Position numbers and translations under genes: made by a program
Shown here: positions 9,504-14,519 of the stretch, piece by piece
Position numbering within the stretch: position 1 is the first letter of the stretch
Layout of the letters: the number at the start of each line of letters is the position of its first letter
Source of the DNA: Betaproteobacteria bacterium
GTDB lineage: Bacteria; Pseudomonadota; Gammaproteobacteria; Burkholderiales; Rhodocyclaceae
NCBI GenBank assembly: GCA_016703785.1
Contig: JADJBM010000022.1
Span: 1 to 16,464 of the forward strand
Length of the DNA: 16,464 nucleotides
Direction: 5' to 3'
The notes under the pieces: generated by a model
What the model was told of the DNA's origin: nothing
Databases searched by the model: none
What the model saw: only the letters and a program-made list of their open reading frames with translations

Positions 9504-9744
9504 TCAGAACCCGGAAGGAAGTCCGCGAGGTCGAGTGCATCGAGACCATCGAATGCGATCGCTGCAAGCGGGAAGTGCGTACCGATGACGAGGACTGGAT
9601 CGACCGAAGTACTACAAGTTCATCGCTGTCAGGCACCGCTGCGGGTGGGGATCCAGGCTGGGTGACGGCCTGCGGGTCGAAGCTGACCTCTGCCGGGATT
9701 GCTGGATCGAAATGCTGAAACCGTTTGCGAGGATCTATGAGTGA
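9500..9744 (+). CDS. Zinc-ribbon-like Cys-rich protein (one frameshift near 9605)
   Basis: About 81 residues after repair. The start, MIRTRKEVREVECIETIECD, carries C-x2-C at residues 19-22. The initial frame drifts into low-quality sequence after DWID. One base shift near 9605 gives KYYKFIAVRHRCGWGSRLGD, then GLRVEADLCRDCWIEMLKPF and stops at TGA 9742-9744. The restored protein has a CGWGS-x-LGDG block and a second C-x2-C, the layout of a small family of two-CxxC zinc-ribbon proteins found as isolated genes in proteobacteria. The repaired stop overlaps the next start as ATGAGTGA (9737-9744), supporting the repair. Function unknown; probably binds zinc. Confidence 0.65.
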
Positions 9745-10015
9745 CGAACCGGAAAAACGGACAGATCTGAAGCGCTCCGGCGTATTCACCAAGATCTACT
9801 GGTTCCGCTCGCCGAGCTTGCCCGAAGGCAAAGGGTTCATCGTCTTCCAGGACAAGGCGGGCTTCCTGTATCTCAGGAAACTGGTGGAACGCGAAGGGCT
9901 TGCCACGCCGTTCAGTTCTGTCCAGGAGATCGAGATGGCGATCGAGATGCGGCTGGAGCTTGTCCGCGAAGAAAACTATCTCGGCAACGAGGGCGATCGC
10001 GAGGCGAAGCCATGA
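9737..10015 (+). CDS. Conserved-looking hypothetical protein
   Basis: A 92-residue protein with no recognised family. Features: an acidic/basic N-terminus (SDEPEKRTDLKR), a strand-rich middle (IYWFRSPSLPEGKGFIVFQD, then KAGFLYLRKLVE) and a helical C-terminus (QEIEMAIEMRLELVREENYL). I chose the ATG at 9737, which overlaps the repaired stop of the upstream gene, over an upstream in-frame TTG at 9725. Its stop shares ATGA with the next start (10012-10015). The tight coupling on both sides makes it a real operon member, perhaps partner to the DUF2384-like protein. It does not resemble the RES toxin that normally pairs with such domains. Confidence 0.65.
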   Translation: MSDEPEKRTDLKRSGVFTKIYWFRSPSLPEGKGFIVFQDKAGFLYLRKLVEREGLATPFSSVQEIEMAIEMRLELVREENYLGNEGDREAKP

Positions 10016-10296
10016 ATGGATCCGGTTCTCTTGAGGCAATCGCCGGGGAACTGCGGAACCTTCAGTGCAGGCAGAAGGAACTGGGGGCAGCCGCCCTGCA
10101 GGAAATCCGGCATGCCGACGCGGAACTCGCCGGCATGCTGCTGGAGGCCTTCGGCCTCGACGACGAACGGGCGGGCATGTGGCTCGCGCAGCCCAGCCTG
10201 CTGATGGTCGCGACACCGATCGAGCAACTGGCGACAGGAAGGCGTGCCGTAGTGATCAAAGTGCTTGCCGGAATCGTGCATGGATTTAGCGCATGA
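10012..10296 (+). CDS. MbcA/ParS-type toxin-binding domain protein (DUF2384-like), without a visible toxin
   Basis: A 94-residue protein. Residues 1-45 are helical (LEAIAGELRNLQCRQKELGA). Residues 48-94 (LDDERAGMWLAQPSLLMVAT, then PIEQLATGRRAVVIKVLAGI, ending VHGFSA) match the Xre-MbcA-ParS C-terminal toxin-binding pattern: WL, Pro, P-x-E-L, then a helix ending HG. In known systems this domain neutralises a RES-domain toxin acting on NAD+ or by ADP-ribosylation. No RES gene is present here. It is translationally coupled (ATGA) to the unknown gene upstream, so that gene may be its partner. The call rests on motif pattern only. Confidence 0.6.
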   Translation: MNGSGSLEAIAGELRNLQCRQKELGAAALQEIRHADAELAGMLLEAFGLDDERAGMWLAQPSLLMVATPIEQLATGRRAVVIKVLAGIVHGFSA

Positions 10297-10339
10297 CTGG
10301 ATGGGTATCCCTTGCGGGGCGTTCCGGCTCTTCACGGAA

Positions 10340-10358
10340 AGGCTCACCCCCTGAGCCT
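10340..10358. repeat. Palindrome copy 2: AGGCTCA-N5-TGAGCCT
   Basis: Perfect 7-base inverted repeat with spacer CCCCC, 24 bases before the ATG at 10382 and 44 bases after the preceding stop. It matches copy 1 at 9314-9332 and copy 3 at 11418-11436. It may be an operator for a dimeric regulator, or an RNA hairpin. Confidence 0.65.
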
Positions 10359-10381
10359 GGCCCGAGCCTATCCTCCCCCGC

Positions 10382-10642
10382 ATGAAAACCCCATCGCCCT
10401 CAGACGCCAGCGACTCTCCCCGGCTGCTCCACATAGACCGCAAGGCGCCGGCCAACCGGGCGGCGCTCCAGGTGCTGGAGGAAGCCGCGGCCTATGTCCG
10501 CGCCCATCCCGAAGTGGTAAGCCTTATCCTCATGGTCGGCAGTCCGGGACAGTGCAGGCCTTTCATGACGCCCGTCGACAACCCGCTCGGCTTCATCGGC
10601 ATGCTGGAACTCATGAAGCACGACCTCTTCAGGGAGAAGTGA
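10382..10642 (+). CDS. Small hypothetical protein upstream of the ADP-ribosylglycohydrolase
   Basis: An 86-residue protein, family not recognised. It has a Pro/Ser-rich start, a helix ANRAALQVLEEAAAYVRAHP, a hydrophobic strand VVSLILMVGSPG and a C-terminal FIGMLELMKHDLF. The compact alpha/beta pattern looks like a folded cytoplasmic domain. The ATG at 10382 follows a C-rich leader with palindrome copy 2 and no clear Shine-Dalgarno (only TCCTCCCCC), so the start is uncertain. Its stop TGA (10640-10642) directly abuts the ATG of the hydrolase (10643), so the two are almost certainly co-translated and may work together. Confidence 0.6.
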   Translation: MKTPSPSDASDSPRLLHIDRKAPANRAALQVLEEAAAYVRAHPEVVSLILMVGSPGQCRPFMTPVDNPLGFIGMLELMKHDLFREK

Positions 10643-11410
10643 ATGCTCGGCGCCTGCATGGGCGACATCATCGGATCGGTCTACGAGTTCAATGCCTGGA
10701 AGAGCCGGGAGTTCCCGCTTTTTTCCGAGAAGTCCGAATTCACCGACGACACGGTCTGCACCATCGCCGTGGCCGAATGCCTGCTCGACGGCAGCGACCC
10801 GGCCGCTGGGCTGCGCAAGTGGTGCCACCGCTATCCCGGCCGTGGCTATGGGGGCAGCTTTGCTGTCTGGCTGCGCGACGCCGGGATGGGCCCCTACAAC
10901 AGCTACGGCAACGGCGCCGCCATGCGCGTCAGCCCCGCCGCCTGGTTGGCCGGGGACCTCGACGAGGCGCTCGCCCTAGCCCGCCATGTCACGTCGGTGA
11001 CCCACAACCATCCCGAAGGCATCAAGGGCGCGGAAGCCACCGTCACGGCTATCTGGCTGGCCCGGCAGAATGAGACGCCCGAAGCCATCCGCAGGTGGAT
11101 ACACGAGGCGTTCGACTACGACCTCACCCGCAGTGTCGACGAGATCCGGCCGCACTACCGCTTCAACGAAACCTGCCAGGACACCGTGCCCCAGGCCATC
11201 GTCTGCGCGCTGGAAGCGACGAGCTTCGAGGACGCCATCCGCAATGCCGTCTCGCTGGGCGGGGACGCCGACACCCTGGCGGCCATCGCCGGCCCCATCG
11301 CCGAGGTGCGATTCGGCATACCGGAAGAGATTAGACGCAAGGGCTGGCTGCGCCTACCGAAGGACATGCGCGACGTCCTGGAGCGGCTGTACGAAAACGC
11401 TGAGGGCTGA
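10643..11410 (+). CDS. ADP-ribosylglycohydrolase (DraG/ARH family)
   Basis: A 255-residue intact enzyme predicted to remove ADP-ribose from proteins or nucleic acids with Mg2+. The N-terminal block GACMGDIIGSVYEF and TDDT (residues 34-37) match the first metal-binding segment; GGDADT (206-211), followed by LAAIAGPIAEVRFG, is the second. NHPEGIKGAEA in the middle is also typical. All visible metal ligands are present, so it is likely active. Length fits short bacterial members. AGGGAG lies about six bases before the ATG. It is coupled to the small upstream gene. In an integrase-linked operon, and 350 bases after an MbcA/ParS-like gene, it may reverse an ADP-ribosylating toxin; that link is inference. 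Confidence 0.9.
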   Translation: MLGACMGDIIGSVYEFNAWKSREFPLFSEKSEFTDDTVCTIAVAECLLDGSDPAAGLRKWCHRYPGRGYGGSFAVWLRDAGMGPYNSYGNGAAMRVSPAAWLAGDLDEALALARHVTSVTHNHPEGIKGAEATVTAIWLARQNETPEAIRRWIHEAFDYDLTRSVDEIRPHYRFNETCQDTVPQAIVCALEATSFEDAIRNAVSLGGDADTLAAIAGPIAEVRFGIPEEIRRKGWLRLPKDMRDVLERLYENAEG

Positions 11411-11417
11411 GCGGACC

Positions 11418-11436
11418 AGGCTCACGCCCTGAGACT
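11418..11436. repeat. Palindrome copy 3: AGGCTCA-N5-TGAGACT
   Basis: Inverted repeat with one mismatch and spacer CGCCC, 8 bases after the hydrolase stop and 44 bases before the ATG at 11480. With flanks it is 18/20 identical to copy 2 (10340-10359). Confidence 0.6.
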
Positions 11437-11479
11437 GCCCCTTGCAACAATGGGCCATCCATTCATTAAGGAGGCCCCA

Positions 11480-11578
11480 ATGACCGAACTGCGCCTGACC
11501 GAACATGCCCGCACCCGCATGCAGCTGCGGGCCATCCCGCCGGCCGGGCGTCGCTCTTCTGCTTCGTTCGCGACATAG
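11480..11578 (+). pseudogene. Truncated DUF4258-like protein
   Basis: The ATG at 11480 has a perfect AAGGAGG at 11468-11474. The peptide begins MTELRLTEHARTRMQLRAIP, which matches the start of DUF4258-like proteins (xLTxHARxRMxxRGIPP), and then ends at TAG after only 32 residues. A family member is usually 80-100 residues. A +1 frame continues ALLLRS from that point, so an indel or a deletion has broken the gene. It would otherwise be the last gene after the hydrolase, behind palindrome copy 3. Confidence 0.5.
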
Positions 11579-11833
11579 AGCCGGGCGCGCCCATGGTAGT
11601 AGCGAGGAAACAAATGCATTGCTTGGCGGGTTGCAAGGCCGCTTGGAAAAGCTCGCGGAGTTTAGAGCCCACTCCAGAAACCATTCAAATCAGCAGGCTG
11701 CCCCCGAATCCGTTACGCAATAACGCCATAATTGCCGGCTTGGAAAACCAGCAACGATGCGGCCCTTTGTACTTTTTCGGAGCGGTTGGGAAGGGTGCGG
11801 GGAAGGAGCTACCGCGGTGAAAAGGTCAGGCGA
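11579..11833. other. Non-coding or degraded stretch
   Basis: About 255 bases between the broken DUF4258-like gene and the convergent minus-strand cassette. Frames are open on the plus strand but do not look like protein. It may hold the remains of the upstream gene or a junction. No terminator hairpin or direct repeat recognised. Confidence 0.35.
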
Positions 11834-12154
11834 TTATGAGTTCCCTGCTCTATCAGACTTCATTGCCTTGTAGAGAATGATGATGTCCCGGGAGCTCAGG
11901 TCAACGGCGACCGTATCCATTGGCACGAACTGGCTTTGAAACCAATTCCTGAGATCTGCGCCGCCCATGATTCTCGCCGTGCCATTCTTGTTGGCATGTC
12001 GGTTGATTGAACCTTGGATTCCCCTGCCGTTCCGGCCGAGCCGAAGCTCGATCGGGCCTTCTTCAGTGCGCACATACCTGTCGAAGTCGACAATGACATT
12101 GAAGAATCCCTGCTTGAAATACGTTTCCTGCAGCCTCAGGTTGAATATGGCCAT
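11834..12154 (-). CDS. Small conserved-looking protein, possible B3/EcoRII-N-like nucleic-acid-binding domain
   Basis: A 106-residue protein starting MAIFNLRLQETYFKQGFFNV at the ATG 12152-12154, which is preceded by GAGGGG. The core has VDFDRYVRTEEGPIELRLGR, GIQGSINRHANKNGTARI, then MGGADLRNWFQSQF and DTVAVDLSSRDIIIL. This strand-rich pattern with basic and Asn residues and an R-I-x-G-G motif recalls small DNA-binding barrel domains of the B3/EcoRII-N kind; that is a guess from pattern, not a firm match. The frame also extends upstream to a GTG at 12250, but that part reads as another gene's C-terminus, so I reject it. It is the last gene of the minus-strand cassette. Confidence 0.6.
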   Translation of the reverse strand: MAIFNLRLQETYFKQGFFNVIVDFDRYVRTEEGPIELRLGRNGRGIQGSINRHANKNGTARIMGGADLRNWFQSQFVPMDTVAVDLSSRDIIILYKAMKSDRAGNS

Positions 12155-12246
12155 GTCACCCCTCTGAGTTGTTGCCTCTACATCCTCGCCAGCCACTCGT
12201 CCTTGATGTATTCGTCGCGATATCGCTGCAGCCATTCGTGCCGGCT

Positions 12247-13359
12247 TCACTGTTCAATTGTTGGCTCATGTCGCCGAATCATCCGTTTCTCACGTCGCTG
12301 GCCGATCAGCAATAGAACGATCACTACGAAAACTACAGCGGAACCGAAGAGCCACCAGGGATTCTCGGCATTTCCCTCGATCCAACCTTTGAGCTGGCCC
12401 AGCGCATCATTTCCCTGGAACCTTTGCCATCACGGGCGCCGCGCCCGTTGCCTTCGGCTTATTACGTTCCGATATCTTGGCAGCGGAAGCGTTGATACCG
12501 GATTGGTGTAGTCGGCTAAAACCATGGTTCCCGCCCGAGGCTTGAACGTGATTGGCGGACTGTGCGCGTAGAAAGTGACCGGCAGCGATTCCTCTTCGAT
12601 TGCTCCGAGGGAGGTAGCAACAACCCTGGTCACGGCAAAGTGCAGGTGGGGGCCGCTCGAATATCCCGAATTGCCCGAGTAGCCGAGCGGTGTGCCCGCC
12701 TGGACTCGCTGGCCAGGCTTTACCAGCTGCCGATCGGGAGTGAAGTGGCCATACCTGCCCATGGTCCCGTCGTCATGCGCCACCACTACGCCGTTCGCCC
12801 TGCTTCGCAAGTTATCGATCTTGCCACCTTCGGTAAAGCTGCTTTCGACTTCCGCAACAGTGCCAGTTCGCGCAGCCAGAATGAGCGTACCCTCCGGCAT
12901 CGTGATGTCGACAGCGTGTTGGGAGTCTGGCGTCGTATGCGAAGTAACGGGGCCGCCAAAGGCTTGGTCGATCCGGAAGCTCAATCCGTCAGCGAACGGC
13001 AGGCGATAAACGACGTCGGGAGTGTGGGTGGCATTGAAGTCGCCGATTCGGAAGGATGTCGAAGTCCGGATGCTGTAGCCCTGGCCGTTGTTCCTGGCGC
13101 GAAACACCCGGCCCAGAGGAAGAGATTGCCCGGCAGGAATAGTCACATAAGCCGGCCATGGACGATCGGTAGCGGCGTTGCCTTCCATCGCAACCTCGAC
13201 CTTGGCTGCTATGGACGCCGGCCCTTCGTTAATCGCCAGGATGCGGTGGAAGTGGCCGAAGTTTTCTGTGATGACGCGGAACGGGTAGCCTTCCTTTGCC
13301 TGGCTGGCCGGAAGACAGCCCAGAAAGAACAGCAGCAAGAATATTGCTCTGATATTCAT
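12247..13359 (-). CDS. Secreted M23-family metallopeptidase with probable C-terminal membrane anchor (frameshifts near the end)
   Basis: Zinc endopeptidase of LytM/LasA type, expected to cut peptide cross-links of cell wall. The ATG at 13357-13359 is preceded by GGAGGAGGG. Residues 1-22 are a signal peptide (IRAIFLLLFFLGCLPASQA). The peptidase domain (about 130-245) shows QHAVDITMPEGT with Asp151, YGHF with His205 and GPHLHFAV with His238/His240, so zinc ligands appear intact. The clean frame stops at 12430 after 309 residues in low-quality basic sequence. Two base shifts (near 12470 and 12425) restore a tail containing ENPWWLFGSAVVFVVIVLLL, a transmembrane helix, then basic residues and a stop at 12247-12249. 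In that frame, coding-like sequence (WLQRYRDEYIKDEWLARM) continues past the TGA to 12178. The tail is inference. Confidence 0.8.
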
Positions 13360-13384
13360 GACCCTCCTCCGTCACGCGACCCGC

Positions 13385-13847
13385 TCAAGCTCCCCCCTTG
13401 ATTCGGCGAGGTGCCCTTGAGCCAGCACTCGAATTGCAGGGCGGCAGCTCAGCGTACTTCCTGAAGTAGCTATTGATGATCCTCGCTTCCTCCTGCACGA
13501 TCATTTCATCAGGCAGAAACATCGCGCGGACTTCAAGCCTGTGCCCGGCAAACCTCGTCACCCCTTTCAATCTGGCAGCGGAGTCGGCATACGTAATTCC
13601 GCCCGAGTGATGCTTGTTTTCGAATTCGCGGATCCGGTTTGCCAGGGTGCGGGCGGGACTCTTTCCCTGAAGGCCGGAGCGGCCGATGTAGAGAATTCCA
13701 TCGGGGTCGGTCATGCGCATGCGTGGAATTGGAATCGGTTTCCCCCGACGGCTTGATGGCGCGGATTTGGTAGAGCCCATATTCCTTGAGCTTGCCGTTG
13801 CGCTCCTTGGCTTCCTCGATGCCCATCCACTTTGTCCATCGGCCCAT
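13385..13847 (-). CDS. GIY-YIG-like nuclease-domain protein (one frameshift at 13742-13746)
   Basis: About 154 residues after repair. The ATG at 13845-13847 is preceded by GGAGGAGGG. The first frame gives MGRWTKWMGIEEAKERNGK, then YGLYQIRAIKPSG; with one G removed from a GGGGG run the second frame gives KPIPIPRMRMTDPDGILYIG and RSGLQGKSPARTLANRIREF, ending at TGA 13385-13387. LYQI, then LYIGRSG and a downstream Arg-rich helix (LANRIREFE) fit the GIY-YIG core; a Glu in IVQEEARIIN could be the metal ligand. GIY-YIG domains cut DNA as homing, repair or restriction enzymes. The stop is 25 bases before the M23 gene start, so they form an operon. Confidence 0.65.
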
Positions 13848-13868
13848 CGCGCCCTCCTCCGATACCGG

Positions 13869-14442
13869 TCAGGCAATATTCTCCATCCTCACCGCCCACC
13901 TCCCCGTGCCGCGCCGCCACGAACTCGCGCGACCCCTTCGTGCCCGGCTCCACCCTGTCCGGCAGCAGGCCGACAAAGCGGCCCTCGACGCCGTCCATGA
14001 ACGTCAGGCTCACCGGCGCGGCGAAGGTGCGCCGCTTCTTCGAGGGCGGCTTGGGCTTCAGCGTCACCTGCGCGCCCCACACGCCGTGGCGCGTCTCCAG
14101 CATGAAGTTGGCGGTGTCCACCTTCCACGGGCAGGCGCCGATCGAGCCGTAGCGCTCGATGATCTCCTCGTAGCGCGCCACCTTGTCCTTCGGCAGGCCC
14201 CAGCCCTCCATCACGGTGAACACGAAATCCGCCTCGACGCTCTCCGCCGCCATGCGGATCGCCAGGGCGGCGTTGTCCTTCGCCTCGTCGGAGGCGGTGT
14301 CGATGACGACGGGGATCAGCCGGCCGGAGGCGAAGTTGCCGACGAAAGCGATGGGCGAAAGGCTTTCCCCCTTCTCCAGGAAGCCGCGGGCTTTCTCGAT
14401 GAAGGGCAGGACGGCTTCCAGGTAGGGTTCGGGCAGTTTCAT
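13869..14442 (-). CDS. Hypothetical protein, C-terminus uncertain
   Basis: Not recognised. It starts MKLPEPYLEAVLPFIEKARG at the ATG 14440-14442, with weak ribosome-site evidence. It has alternating helix and strand: SLSPIAFVGNFASGRLIPVV, then ADFVFTVMEGWGLPKDKVAR, then WGAQVTLKPKPPSKKRRTFA and VSLTFMDGVEGRFVGLLPD. This looks like a soluble cytoplasmic protein of about 190 residues. The open frame runs on to 13711, but beyond about 13900 it overlaps the GIY-YIG gene and reads as noise. A one-base shift in a G-rich run near 13905 would give a stop at TGA 13869-13871, 22 bases before the next start; I prefer that end. It is divergent from the TPR gene and may lead the minus-strand operon. Confidence 0.55.
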
Positions 14443-14519
14443 GGTCTATTCACGGCGGCAGGCCCGGCGCGGCAGCCGGGCATCGGCGATAATCGCACAT
14501 TGCCCGACATGACCGCCAG
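14443..14519. promoter_or_regulatory. Divergent intergenic region with a GC-rich inverted repeat
   Basis: 77 bases between two divergent starts (14442 minus and 14520 plus). It contains a perfect 7-base inverted repeat GCCCGGC (14462-14468) / GCCGGGC (14475-14481) with a 6-base loop. A GATAAT hexamer at about 14487-14492 could be a -10 box for the plus-strand gene, but no matching -35 is clear. Confidence 0.4.

Noticed and set aside
11422..11619. Minus-strand frame with RYYHGRARLYVAN resembling part of a DUF4258 protein
   Set aside because: The perfect ribosome site and HARTRM motif on the plus strand are stronger, and the rest of the minus-strand frame is noise.
12154..12250. Upstream extension of the 106-residue protein to a GTG at 12250
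   Set aside because: The ATG at 12154 has its own GAGGGG site, and the extension overlaps sequence that reads as the peptidase tail in another frame.
12562..13401. Long plus-strand frame of about 279 residues
   Set aside because: It is the antisense shadow of the M23 peptidase, whose signal peptide, zinc motifs and strong ribosome site fix the coding strand.
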